The translations under genes and the position numbers were made by a program. Below are positions 33,377-41,507 of a stretch of DNA of 64,000 bases, one piece after another. How positions within the stretch are numbered: position 1 is the first letter of the stretch; each line of letters starts with the position of its first letter. The notes under the pieces are model-generated. The model was not told where the DNA came from. It did no database searches and was given only the letters and a program-made list of their open reading frames with translations. Source of the stretch: Cupriavidus agavae (lineage in GTDB: Bacteria; Pseudomonadota; Gammaproteobacteria; Burkholderiales; Burkholderiaceae); the NCBI RefSeq assembly GCF_004217045.1, contig NZ_SGXM01000002.1:434001-498000 (forward strand), written 5' to 3'.

Positions 33377-33398
33377 GTTTGCGGACCGGACCCCAGCC

Positions 33399-34217
33399 AT
33401 GACGCAACGCTCCCCTGCCCTGTTCCTGTTCGCGCTACCGGCGCTCGTGGTGTTCCTGGCGTTCTTCTGCCTGCCGATGGCGCGCCTGATCGAGGTCAGC
33501 CTGACCGGCAAGCAGGGAGCGGGCGTCTACTGGATCGTGCTGACCAGCCCGCGCTACCTGCACAGCCTGCTGGTGACCGTGGTGCTGTCGGCGCTGGTGA
33601 CGCTGGCCACGCTGGTGATTGCCGGCATTGCCGGCACGTTCCTGCAGCGCCACCCGGTGCCGGGCAAGCCGGTGCTGGTGGCGATGCTGACCTTTCCGCT
33701 GGCCTTCCCGGGCGTGGTGATCGGCTTCATGGTCATCATGCTCGGCGGTCGCAACGGCCTGCTGGCGACCATCGGCGACGCGCTGGCCGGCGAGCGCTGG
33801 ACCTTCGCCTACGGGCTGGCCGGGCTGTTCGTCGGCTATCTCTATTTTTCGATTCCGCGCGTGATCCTGACCGTGATGGCCGCCGTGGAAAAACTCGACA
33901 CCTCGCTGGAGGAAGCGGCCCGCTCACTGGGCGCCAGCCCGTGGCGCGTGGTGCGCGACGTGATGCTGCCCGCGTTGATGCCGGCCATGCTGTCGAGCGG
34001 CGCGATCTGCTTCGCCACGAGCATGGGCGCCTTCGGCACGGCCTTCACGCTGGCCACCCAGCTCGATGTGCTGCCGCTGACCATCTACAACGAATTCACC
34101 AACTACGCCAATTTCGGCATGGCCGCCGCGCTGTCGATCCTGCTCGGCGCGGTCACGTGGGCGCTGCTGGCGCTGGCGCGCTGGTACTCGGGCGACGCCG
34201 TCGCCGCCACGGCCTGA
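33399..34217 (+). CDS. ABC importer permease 1
   Basis: 272-aa inner-membrane permease with about six helices. The EAA loop that docks with the ATPase is present (LEEAARSLGASPWRVVRDVMLPAL). It resembles the PotB/ThiP-N/PhnU type. The start ATG lies 22 nt after the binding-protein stop. It forms a heterodimer with the next gene product. Confidence 0.9.
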   Translation: MTQRSPALFLFALPALVVFLAFFCLPMARLIEVSLTGKQGAGVYWIVLTSPRYLHSLLVTVVLSALVTLATLVIAGIAGTFLQRHPVPGKPVLVAMLTFPLAFPGVVIGFMVIMLGGRNGLLATIGDALAGERWTFAYGLAGLFVGYLYFSIPRVILTVMAAVEKLDTSLEEAARSLGASPWRVVRDVMLPALMPAMLSSGAICFATSMGAFGTAFTLATQLDVLPLTIYNEFTNYANFGMAAALSILLGAVTWALLALARWYSGDAVAATA

Positions 34218-34229
34218 AGGAGCGACGCG

Positions 34230-35117
34230 ATGACGACATCCTCCCCCCGCCGCGCCGGCTACTGGCTGCAACTTGCGCTGACGCTGGCCGTCTGCGCGTT
34301 CATGACCGTGCCCGTGGTGCTGTCGGTACTGGCCGGGCTGACCAACAACATCTTCGTCGGGCTGTCGAGCGGGCTGACCACGCGCTGGCTGGTGGAAGTC
34401 TGGGCGCTGTACCGCAACACGATCTTCCTCTCGCTGGGCATCGCGCTGGCCTGCCTGGCGTGCACGCTGGTGATCGGGGTGCCGGCCGCCTACTACATGG
34501 CGCTGCGCCGCAACCGCGTGACGCGGCTGATCGAGGAACTGCTGATGCTGCCCGTGGCGCTGCCGGGGCTGGCCACCGCGCTGGGCCTGATCCTGCTCTA
34601 CGGCAGCTTCCAGGGCCTGCGCACGAGCTGGGTGTTCATCCTGATCGGCCACGTGCTGTTCACGCTGCCGTTCATGGTGCGCGCGGTGCTGGCGATCCTC
34701 TCCGCCATCGACATCCGCACACTCGAAGACGCCGCCGCCAGCCTCGGTGCCTCCCGGCTGCAGCGCTTCTTCACGGTGGTGCTGCCGAACTGCCGCCAGG
34801 GCATCCTGGCCGGCGCGCTGATGGTAGTGACGCTGTCCGTGGGCGAATTCAACCTGACCTGGATGCTGCACACGCCCACCACGCAGACACTGCCCGTGGG
34901 GCTGGCCGACAGCTACGCGTCGATGCGGCTGGAAATCGGCTCGGCCTACACCATCGTCTTCTTCGTGATGATCATTCCGCTGCTGGTGTTCATGCAGGCA
35001 CTCAGCGCGCTGGGCGCCCGCGCGCGCCGCCATGCCCCGGACGCCGCTGCCGAGGCCGCCGCCCTGCCAACCCTCTCCCCCGATACCCGCCCTGCCGCCG
35101 AGACCCGCCATGCATGA
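34230..35117 (+). CDS. ABC importer permease 2
   Basis: 295-aa inner-membrane permease, PotC/PhnV-like, with six hydrophobic helices and the EAA-type loop LEDAAASLGASRLQRFFTVVLP. A strong AAGGAG precedes the ATG, 12 nt after permease 1. The last 8 nt overlap the ATPase gene, so translation is coupled. A hydrophilic Ala/Asp-rich tail follows the last helix. Confidence 0.9.
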   Translation: MTTSSPRRAGYWLQLALTLAVCAFMTVPVVLSVLAGLTNNIFVGLSSGLTTRWLVEVWALYRNTIFLSLGIALACLACTLVIGVPAAYYMALRRNRVTRLIEELLMLPVALPGLATALGLILLYGSFQGLRTSWVFILIGHVLFTLPFMVRAVLAILSAIDIRTLEDAAASLGASRLQRFFTVVLPNCRQGILAGALMVVTLSVGEFNLTWMLHTPTTQTLPVGLADSYASMRLEIGSAYTIVFFVMIIPLLVFMQALSALGARARRHAPDAAAEAAALPTLSPDTRPAAETRHA

Positions 35118-36168
35118 GCCCACTTCGATCCGCGTGCGCCAGTGCGCCAAGACCTTTGCCGACGGCACCGTCGCGCTGCAGCCGCTCGACCTCGACATCG
35201 GGGCCGGCGAGACCGTGGTGCTGCTGGGCCCGTCCGGCTGCGGCAAGACCACCACGCTGCGCATCATCGCCGGGCTGGAGCAACCCGACGCCGGCGGCGA
35301 GGTCTGGTTCGGCGAGACGCGTGTGACAGACCAGCCCATCGAGCGGCGCGGCGTGGGCATGGTGTTCCAGAACTACGCGCTGTTCCCGAACATGACCGTG
35401 GCGGAGAACATCGGCTACGGCCTGCGCGTGCGCCGCACCGACGCCGCCACGCGGCGCCGCCGCGTGGACGAGATGCTGGCGATGATGCACCTGGAGCCGT
35501 TCGCGGACCGCCGCATCGACCAGCTCTCGGGCGGCCAGCGGCAGCGCGTGGCCCTGGCGCGCGCCATCGCAGTGCAGCCGCGCGTGCTGCTGCTGGACGA
35601 GCCGCTGACCGCCCTCGACGCCAAGCTGCGCGATACGCTGCGCGCCGACATCAACCAGTTGCTGCGCAGCCTGCACATCACCGCCGTCTACGTCACGCAC
35701 GACCAGGCCGAGGCCATGGCGCTGGGCGACCGCATCATCGTGATGGACCGGGGCCGCATCGCCCAGTCCGGCACGCCGCAGGACATCTACCGCCAGCCCG
35801 CCAACGCCTTCGTGGCCGATTTCATCGGCACCATGAACCATCTGCCGGGCCAGGCCGAAGCCGGCCGCTGGCGCGTGCCGGGCGGCACGGTGCCGATGGG
35901 GCCGCCGCAGGACCTGCCGGTATCGGCCTCGGTGCGGCTGATGTTCCGGCCCGAGGACGTGGCGCTGGCCCACGGCGACCACGCCCATGTGGAGGGCACC
36001 ATCGTGACCGCGCTGTTCCTCGGCAACCACACGCGGCTGCTGGTGGACGTGGGCGCGCCGGCACCGCTGATCGTCGATACCGCGCGCCGCGACGCCTGGC
36101 AGGCCGGCCAGCGCGTGGGCCTGCGCATCGACACCGACCACCTGATCACACTCGCGCAGGCCGCATGA
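35110..36168 (+). CDS. ABC importer ATPase
   Basis: 352 aa from the ATG at 35110, which overlaps the permease 2 stop. Walker A GPSGCGKTT, Q-loop FQNYALFPNMTVAENIG, signature LSGGQRQRVALARA, Walker B VLLLDEPL with TALDAKLR, and H-loop YVTHDQAEA are complete. After residue ~240 there is a TOBE domain (IVTALFLGNHTRLLVDVG) as in PotA/FbpC/PhnT. It energises import of the unidentified substrate. The stop overlaps the phosphoesterase start by 4 nt (ATGA). Confidence 0.94.
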   Translation: MHEPTSIRVRQCAKTFADGTVALQPLDLDIGAGETVVLLGPSGCGKTTTLRIIAGLEQPDAGGEVWFGETRVTDQPIERRGVGMVFQNYALFPNMTVAENIGYGLRVRRTDAATRRRRVDEMLAMMHLEPFADRRIDQLSGGQRQRVALARAIAVQPRVLLLDEPLTALDAKLRDTLRADINQLLRSLHITAVYVTHDQAEAMALGDRIIVMDRGRIAQSGTPQDIYRQPANAFVADFIGTMNHLPGQAEAGRWRVPGGTVPMGPPQDLPVSASVRLMFRPEDVALAHGDHAHVEGTIVTALFLGNHTRLLVDVGAPAPLIVDTARRDAWQAGQRVGLRIDTDHLITLAQAA

Positions 36169-37022
36169 ACCAAGCCGCCACCCCCACTCCGTACCTCGTT
36201 GCCCAACTGACCGACCTGCACATCAAGGCCGGCGGCAAGCTGTCGTACCGCCGCGTCGATACCGCCGGCGCGCTGCACACGATGATCGACACGCTGCTGG
36301 CCGCGCCGCAGGTGCCCGATATCGTGGTGGTGACCGGCGACCTCGTCGACTTCGGCGACGAACACGAATACCGCTTCCTGCGCGACATCCTGCAGCGCCT
36401 GCCGATGCCCGTGAAGCTGCTGCCCGGCAACCACGACCACCGCACCACGCTGCGCCGGGTGTTCCACGACCACGGCTACCTGTTCGCCAACGGCGACGGC
36501 GAGGCGGCCATGCACTATGCGATCGACGCCGGGCCGCTGCGGCTGGTGGCGTTCGACTGCACGCTGCCGGGCCAGCCGGGCGGCCGCGCCACGCCCGACG
36601 GCCTGGCGTGGCTGGACGCCACGCTGGCCGCCGCGCCGGTCCGCCCCACGCTGGTGATGCTGCACCACCCGCCGTTCCACACCGGTATCGGCCACATGGA
36701 CGCGCAGGGGCTCGACAACGCCGCCGCGCTGGAAGCCGTGATCGCCCGCCACCCGCAGGTGGAGCGCGTGATCTGCGGCCATCTGCACCGCCATATCACG
36801 CGCCGCTTCGGCGGCACCATCGCCATGACCGCGCCGGGGCCGGCGCACCAGGTGGCGCTGGACCTCGACCCGCAGGCCCGGTCGCGCTTCCGCATGGAGC
36901 CGCCGGGCTACCTGCTGCATTGGTGGCATCCGGCGCACGGACTGGTCACGCACCTCGCCGCAAGTGGCGATTACGGCCCTTTACACCCGTTTTTCGATGC
37001 CGATGGGCGGCTGATCGATTGA
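36165..37022 (+). CDS. Metallophosphoesterase (GpdQ/CpdA-like phosphodiesterase)
   Basis: 285-aa binuclear-metal phosphoesterase. All five metal motifs are visible in order: LTDLHIKAGG, VVTGDLVDFGDEHEY, LLPGNHDH, MLHHPPFHTG and CGHLHRHI. Spacing and the HxHxHxR-like GHLHRH end fit class III cyclic-nucleotide/glycerophosphodiester phosphodiesterases. There is no signal peptide, so it acts in the cytoplasm. It is the last gene of the LacI-regulated operon and overlaps the ATPase gene, so the imported solute is probably a phosphodiester or other organophosphate that this enzyme hydrolyses (inference). CpdA-like cAMP hydrolysis is an alternative. Confidence 0.9.
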   Translation: MNQAATPTPYLVAQLTDLHIKAGGKLSYRRVDTAGALHTMIDTLLAAPQVPDIVVVTGDLVDFGDEHEYRFLRDILQRLPMPVKLLPGNHDHRTTLRRVFHDHGYLFANGDGEAAMHYAIDAGPLRLVAFDCTLPGQPGGRATPDGLAWLDATLAAAPVRPTLVMLHHPPFHTGIGHMDAQGLDNAAALEAVIARHPQVERVICGHLHRHITRRFGGTIAMTAPGPAHQVALDLDPQARSRFRMEPPGYLLHWWHPAHGLVTHLAASGDYGPLHPFFDADGRLID

Positions 37023-37050
37023 TCGACCGATGAGGCTGCAGGCAAAAAAA

Positions 37051-37076
37051 TACCCGCAGCCGGGAGGTAGCGGGTA
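37051..37076 (-). terminator. Orphan minus-strand intrinsic terminator
   Basis: TACCCGC (37051-37057) pairs with GCGGGTA (37070-37076); seven A's at 37044-37050 become a U7 tail only for minus-strand transcription. The genes on both sides run on the plus strand, so the signal should end a minus-strand RNA initiated within about 37080-37279. Confidence 0.65.
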
Positions 37077-37079
37077 GAG

Positions 37080-37279
37080 AAGTGGTATGGACAAGTCGCG
37101 GAAATTGTCCAGGGCCGATGCTGTCACCGCCACACTACGCCGCCAATAATCTTTCCGGACTACATCGCACGGCCGATGGCGGCCGGGCATGGACAAGCCG
37201 GCTGGAATCCAGTCCAATCTGGTGCCTGCCGCTTGCGGCACCCATCCGCCCTGCCCCACCGCCGCCCCGAAACGCCCCC
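37080..37279 (-). ncRNA. Possible small RNA or antisense transcript
   Basis: No protein gene is credible in this interval on the minus strand, yet it leads straight into a good intrinsic terminator at 37051-37076 with a U7 tail. A transcript of about 150-200 nt is implied. The 5' end and promoter are not identified, so the left and right limits are approximate. Confidence 0.3.
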
Positions 37280-37909
37280 ATGCTGCGCGCCCGACTCCTG
37301 CTGATCGACGACCACACCCTGTTCCGCACGGGCCTGAAGCTGCTGCTGGCCGATAGCCCGAGCGTGGCCTCGATCATCGAGGCCGGCGCGGTCATGCAGG
37401 CCGTGGAGGAGCACGGGCACCAGCCGGTGGACATCGTGCTGCTCGACATCCAGATGCCGGGCCTGAACGGCATCGAGGGCGTGCGTGTGCTGCGCCGGCA
37501 CTTTCCGGCCGCGCGCATCGTGATCGTCTCGGGCACCTCGGGCATCGAGGCAATTCCCGCCGAGGCGCGCCGCGAAATTGCCGGCTTCCTGCCCAAATCC
37601 GCCGATGCCAGCGAGATCGAGCAGGCCATTGCGGGCTGCCTGGCCGGCGGCACGCACTTCCCGGCGGACGCGCCGCGCGCCGGCGCCACGGCCGCCTACC
37701 AGCCGAGCCAGCTCACGCCGCGCCAGCTGGAAGTGCTGAACCAGCTCAACCAGGGCCGCTCGAACAAGGTCATCGCCTACCACCTAGGGCTGTCAGAAAA
37801 CACGGTGCGCGTGCACGTGGCCGCCATCCTCGACCACCTTGGCGTGGTCAGCCGCGTGGAAGCCATCCTCGAAGCGCAGCGCCGCGGCCTGGTGCAGGCG
37901 CAGCGCTGA
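37280..37909 (+). CDS. NarL/FixJ-type response regulator
   Basis: 209 aa from the ATG at 37280. The receiver (residues 3-120) shows LLLIDDHTLF, phospho-acceptor D56 in IVLLDIQMPGLNG, and the Lys in GFLPKSA. The LuxR-type HTH (residues ~142-200) reads LTPRQLEVLNQLNQGRSNKVIAYHLGLSENTVRVHV in two conserved halves. The stop TGA overlaps the start ATG of the hybrid kinase by one base, so the two form one signalling unit. Targets are unknown. Confidence 0.92.
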   Translation: MLRARLLLIDDHTLFRTGLKLLLADSPSVASIIEAGAVMQAVEEHGHQPVDIVLLDIQMPGLNGIEGVRVLRRHFPAARIVIVSGTSGIEAIPAEARREIAGFLPKSADASEIEQAIAGCLAGGTHFPADAPRAGATAAYQPSQLTPRQLEVLNQLNQGRSNKVIAYHLGLSENTVRVHVAAILDHLGVVSRVEAILEAQRRGLVQAQR

Positions 37910-39708
37910 TGCGACTGCCGTCCCTGCCTCCCCTGTTCCCGCGCTACGACGAGCCGCGCCTGCTCACGGCGCAGATGGAGCTGATCGACCAGAGCTTCGG
38001 CATGGCCATGCTCGGCTGTTCGCTCGCGGCGCTGATCCTGGGTGCCGGGCTGGCCATGACCGATGGCCACCCGGGCGCCCTGCCGTGGGCCGTCGTCATG
38101 GTCATCATGTGCGCCATTGCTCACTTTGGACGACTGGCGCTGCCGGGCCGGCTGACCGAGGCCGGCTCGGGCCGCTATGCGCGCGCCATGACGGCGATGC
38201 TGGTGCTGATCGGCAGCTTGTGGGGGCTGGTGGCGTGGCTCTATCTCGATATCCGCTCGCCAGCCGTGGTGATCTGCGTGCTGTCGCTGATCGCGGGCAT
38301 GAGCGCCGCCGCGCTGGCGGTGTTCTCGGCCTGCCTGCCCGTGGCGGTGGGCTTTTTCGTGCCGGCCATCGTGCCGGTCTGGGCCGCGTTCCTGAATACG
38401 CGCGACGTGGCCTACCTGCCGATGTTCCTCGGCACGCCACTTTACCTGTTCGTGCTGATCGTGTTCGCGCGCAACTATGCGCGGGTGGCCAGCCACGCCA
38501 TTGCGCTGCGCTTCGAGAACGTGGAACTGATCTCGCAGCTCCGCGACCAGACCGCACGCGCCGGCCAGGCGCAACGCGAGGCCGAAGAGGCCAACCGCGC
38601 CAAATCGGTGTTCCTGGCCTCGGCCAGCCATGACCTGCGCCAGCCGCTGCACGCGCTGGGCCTGTTCCTGGTGTCGCTGGGCCGCACGCCGCTCGATACC
38701 CGGCAGCGGCAACTGCTCGACCATATCGAGGCGTCGTCGGGCGCGGCGCGCGAAATGCTCAATACGCTGCTCGATTTCTCCAAGCTGGAGGCGGGCGTGG
38801 TCACGCCACGGCCCCGGCCGTTCCGGCTGCAGCCGATCCTGCACAAGCTCGAAAACGAGTTCGCCCCGCAGGCCGACGCCCGGGGGCTGATCTACCGGAC
38901 CCGTGACACCACGGCCACGCTGTTCGGCGATGCCACGCTGGTCGAACTGATCCTGCGCAACCTGATCGCCAACGCCATCCGCTATACCCGCACCGGCGGA
39001 TTGCTGGTGGGGTGCCGGATGCGGCGCTTTCACGTGTCAGTGGAGGTCTGGGACACCGGTATCGGCATTCCGGCAACCCAGCATGGCGAGATCTTCCGCG
39101 AGTTCCACCAACTCGGGAATCCCGAGCGCGACCAGCGCAAGGGGCTGGGCCTGGGCCTGGCCATCGTGGAGGGGCTGGCGCGCACGATGCAGACGCGGGT
39201 CACGCTCGATTCCACGCCAGGGCGCGGGTCGGTTTTCCGCCTGCGGCTGCCGCTGGCGTGGACCGCGCCCGAGGAGACTGCCCATCCCGATACCGCCATG
39301 CGGCTCGATGGCCTGCACGTGCTCGTGATCGACGACGACGCGGCGATCCGCGAGGCCATGGCGGGACTGCTTTCGGTATGGAACTGCCCGAACCGGTCAG
39401 CCGAATCGGGGGAAGAGGCGCTCGCCATCGTCGCCGACGGCTTTACGCCGGACCTGATCCTGGCCGACTACCGGCTGCGCGGGCACCGCACGGGACATGA
39501 GGCGATGGCCGCGATCCGCGAGCGGCTGGGCCGCCAGATCCCGACCATCATCATCACCGGCGACACCGCCGCCGACCGGCTGCGCAATGTGCACGCGGGC
39601 GGGACCGCGCTGCTGCACAAGCCCGTGGTGCCCGGCGAACTCCACGCGGCCATCACCGTCCTGCTGCGCCACGCGCCCGCCACGGCGGACGCCGGGCAGC
39701 TCAGCTGA
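37909..39708 (+). CDS. Hybrid sensor histidine kinase with C-terminal receiver
   Basis: 599-aa inner-membrane protein. About five to six helices (residues ~32-190) form an integral sensor, followed by a coiled-coil (~203-232), HisKA with the phospho-His H241 in SASHDLRQPLHALGLF, HATPase with N-box LIANAIRYTRTGG and G boxes DTGIGIP and KGLGLGLAIVEGLA, and a receiver (VLVIDDDAAI, LADYRLRG, LHKPVVPG). The layout resembles kinases paired with NarL-type regulators in Burkholderiales, where the terminal receiver lets phosphate drain. It is coupled to the regulator upstream. The signal is unknown. Confidence 0.92.
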   Translation: MRLPSLPPLFPRYDEPRLLTAQMELIDQSFGMAMLGCSLAALILGAGLAMTDGHPGALPWAVVMVIMCAIAHFGRLALPGRLTEAGSGRYARAMTAMLVLIGSLWGLVAWLYLDIRSPAVVICVLSLIAGMSAAALAVFSACLPVAVGFFVPAIVPVWAAFLNTRDVAYLPMFLGTPLYLFVLIVFARNYARVASHAIALRFENVELISQLRDQTARAGQAQREAEEANRAKSVFLASASHDLRQPLHALGLFLVSLGRTPLDTRQRQLLDHIEASSGAAREMLNTLLDFSKLEAGVVTPRPRPFRLQPILHKLENEFAPQADARGLIYRTRDTTATLFGDATLVELILRNLIANAIRYTRTGGLLVGCRMRRFHVSVEVWDTGIGIPATQHGEIFREFHQLGNPERDQRKGLGLGLAIVEGLARTMQTRVTLDSTPGRGSVFRLRLPLAWTAPEETAHPDTAMRLDGLHVLVIDDDAAIREAMAGLLSVWNCPNRSAESGEEALAIVADGFTPDLILADYRLRGHRTGHEAMAAIRERLGRQIPTIIITGDTAADRLRNVHAGGTALLHKPVVPGELHAAITVLLRHAPATADAGQLS

Positions 39709-39868
39709 TCGCGCGCATTGGCAGCAACGAATAAACCATGACGAGCACGCCGACAATGGCCGGCGAGACGTACTTGAAAGCCAGGCTCTGCGACTGCACG
39801 CCCAGATAGGCGTACATGCACAGCAGCAACATGGCGACGATGTAAACGAGGCTGTCATAGACTTGCAT
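39701..39868 (-). CDS. Small two-helix membrane protein (55 aa)
   Basis: MQVYDSLVYIVAMLLLCMYA opens the protein; a second hydrophobic segment (SPAIVGVLVMVYSLLPM) follows after a short polar loop. A GGGAGAC site precedes the ATG at 39868. The gene overlaps the 3' end of the hybrid kinase gene by 8 nt in convergent orientation. I do not know the family. Its position invites a link to kinase signalling, but nothing in the sequence proves one. Confidence 0.6.
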   Translation of the reverse strand: MQVYDSLVYIVAMLLLCMYAYLGVQSQSLAFKYVSPAIVGVLVMVYSLLPMRAIS

Positions 39869-40065
39869 GGTGTCTCCCAGAGTTCGTTCTACGACTACTT
39901 CTGTGATGGCGGGCCGGCTCGTGGGGCACCCGCTTTTGTAATGCCACTGCAATCTATTGAGGCGATGGTCGCGCCATCGTCAGGGCGCGGCAATCATGGT
40001 TATCCCTCCGTTATTGGCGTTTTAACGATGGCGCGGGGTGCGAGAAATGGGGGGGATGTGATCGG
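39869..40065. other. Gene-free interval
   Basis: About 200 nt with no gene I can support. It ends at a pair of inverted hairpin repeats (40066-40108 and 40146-40188) that precede the old-yellow-enzyme stop codon. Confidence 0.4.
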
Positions 40066-40108
40066 CTCCCCGCTCCCATGACATGGGAGAGGGGTCGGGG
40101 GAGAGGGC
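40066..40108. repeat. Palindromic intergenic repeat, copy in plus orientation
   Basis: CTCCCATGACATGGGAG hairpin followed by AGGGGTCGGGGGAGAGGG. With the copy at 40146-40188 in the opposite direction it forms an inverted pair 37 nt apart. Confidence 0.7.
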
Positions 40109-40145
40109 AAGCCTCACAAGATGCGGCGTCCTGACTGGATGCGCT

Positions 40146-40188
40146 GACCCTCTCCCCCGGCCCTCTCCCGCGTTGCGGGAGGGGGGGA
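40146..40188. repeat. Palindromic intergenic repeat, copy in minus orientation
   Basis: ACCCTCTCCCCCGGCCCTCT tail leading into a CTCCCGCGTTGCGGGAG hairpin; this is the inverted counterpart of 40066-40108. Confidence 0.7.
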
Positions 40189-40210
40189 AACCAGGGTGGG
40201 AAGACGATCC

Positions 40211-41326
40211 TTACCGCTGGCCGTGCTTCATATCGAAGAACAGATGCTCCAGCCCGCGCGGCTGGGAGCGCCAGTATTGCTTCGGTGCGTTCACCTGCGC
40301 GCCGAGCTTCGCCGCGGCGTGCCACGGCCAGCGCGGGTCGTAGAGCATGGCGCGGGCGATCGAGATCACGTCCGCTTCCTGGTTGGCGATGATGGACTCC
40401 GCCTGCTCGGGCTCGGTGATCAGGCCCACCGCCATGGTCGGCAGGCCCACCTCGGCCTTGACGCGCTGGGCGTACGGCACCTGGTAGCCCGGGCCGATCT
40501 TGATGGCCTGCTGGGGCGACACGCCGCCGGTACTCACATGCACCGCCGCGCAGCCGCGCGCCTTCAGGGCGTGCGAGAGCGCCAGCGTACCGTCGATATC
40601 CCAGCCGTCCGGCACCCAGTCGGTGGCGGACACGCGCATCCAGACCGGCTTGTCGGCCGGAAACGCCTCGCGCACCGCCTCGAACACCTCCAGCGGAAAG
40701 CGCATGCGGTTCTCCAGGCTGCCACCGTATTCGTCGGTGCGATGGTTGGCGATCGGCGAGAGGAACTGGTGCAGCAGGTAGCCGTGGGCGCCGTGCACCT
40801 CGATGCCGTCGATGCCGAGCCGTGCCGCGCGCCTTGCCGCGGCCACGAAGTCCTCGCGCACCTTGCGCAGGCCATTCTTGTCGAGTGCCACGGGTGGCGC
40901 CTCGCTGGCGCTGTGCGGCACGTTCGACGGCGCCACGGTCTGCCAGCCGGTGGGCTGGTCGGGCCGGATCTGCGCGCCACCATCCCACGGTGCCTGGCTC
41001 GACGCCTTGCGCCCGGCATGCCCCAACTGCATCGCCACGGCAATCGGCGAGTACTTGCGCACCGCGCCGAGCACGCGGGCCAGCGCCGCCTCGTTGGCAT
41101 CGCTGTAGAGGCCCAGGTCGGCCGGCGAAATCCGTCCCTCGGCCGATACCGCCGTGGCCTCGATGATCAACAGCCCCGCGCCCGACAGCGCCATATGTCC
41201 CAGGTGGATCATGTGCCAGTCGGTGGCCGAGCCTTCCTCGGCGGAGTACTGGCACATCGGGGCAATGGCGATGCGGTTCGCCAGTTCGAGGTCGCCGATC
41301 TTGTACGGATCGAATAGATGGGACAT
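40211..41326 (-). CDS. Old-yellow-enzyme NADH:flavin oxidoreductase (YqjM/XenA class)
   Basis: 371-aa FMN enzyme reducing activated C=C bonds with NAD(P)H. Thermophilic-like OYE markers: LANRIAIAPMCQYSAEEG with the redox-tuning Cys25, DWHMIHLGHMALSGAGLLIIEAT, VAMQLGHAGRKAS, the substrate His pair in IEVHGAHGYLLHQFLSP, and RTDEYGGSLENRMRF. The FMN-phosphate end is ISIARAMLYDPRWPWHAA. Typical substrates are enones, nitro-alkenes and xenobiotics. It is monocistronic and divergent from the unknown two-gene module. Confidence 0.94.
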   Translation of the reverse strand: MSHLFDPYKIGDLELANRIAIAPMCQYSAEEGSATDWHMIHLGHMALSGAGLLIIEATAVSAEGRISPADLGLYSDANEAALARVLGAVRKYSPIAVAMQLGHAGRKASSQAPWDGGAQIRPDQPTGWQTVAPSNVPHSASEAPPVALDKNGLRKVREDFVAAARRAARLGIDGIEVHGAHGYLLHQFLSPIANHRTDEYGGSLENRMRFPLEVFEAVREAFPADKPVWMRVSATDWVPDGWDIDGTLALSHALKARGCAAVHVSTGGVSPQQAIKIGPGYQVPYAQRVKAEVGLPTMAVGLITEPEQAESIIANQEADVISIARAMLYDPRWPWHAAAKLGAQVNAPKQYWRSQPRGLEHLFFDMKHGQR

Positions 41327-41381
41327 GGATTTTCCTTATGGGAGAGACTGCAGCCGATTCTAGTCGCCACCGGGAAAGTCT

Positions 41382-41410
41382 GCTGGCGGCCGTCAGCTGC
41401 GCCCGCCAGC
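41382..41410. other. 8-bp inverted repeat upstream of the unknown module
   Basis: GCTGGCGG (41382-41389) and CCGCCAGC (41403-41410) with a 13-nt spacer, in the divergent gap between the old-yellow-enzyme gene and the 41508 gene. It could be an operator or a leader hairpin. Confidence 0.35.
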
Positions 41411-41507
41411 AAGTGCTCCATGTGTTTTCCATGGATGGATCACACGGTAATCGTCTCTACTGCGCTCGCTGTACCTGCTGATCCACCTTATGAAAGGAAC
41501 CCCATCC

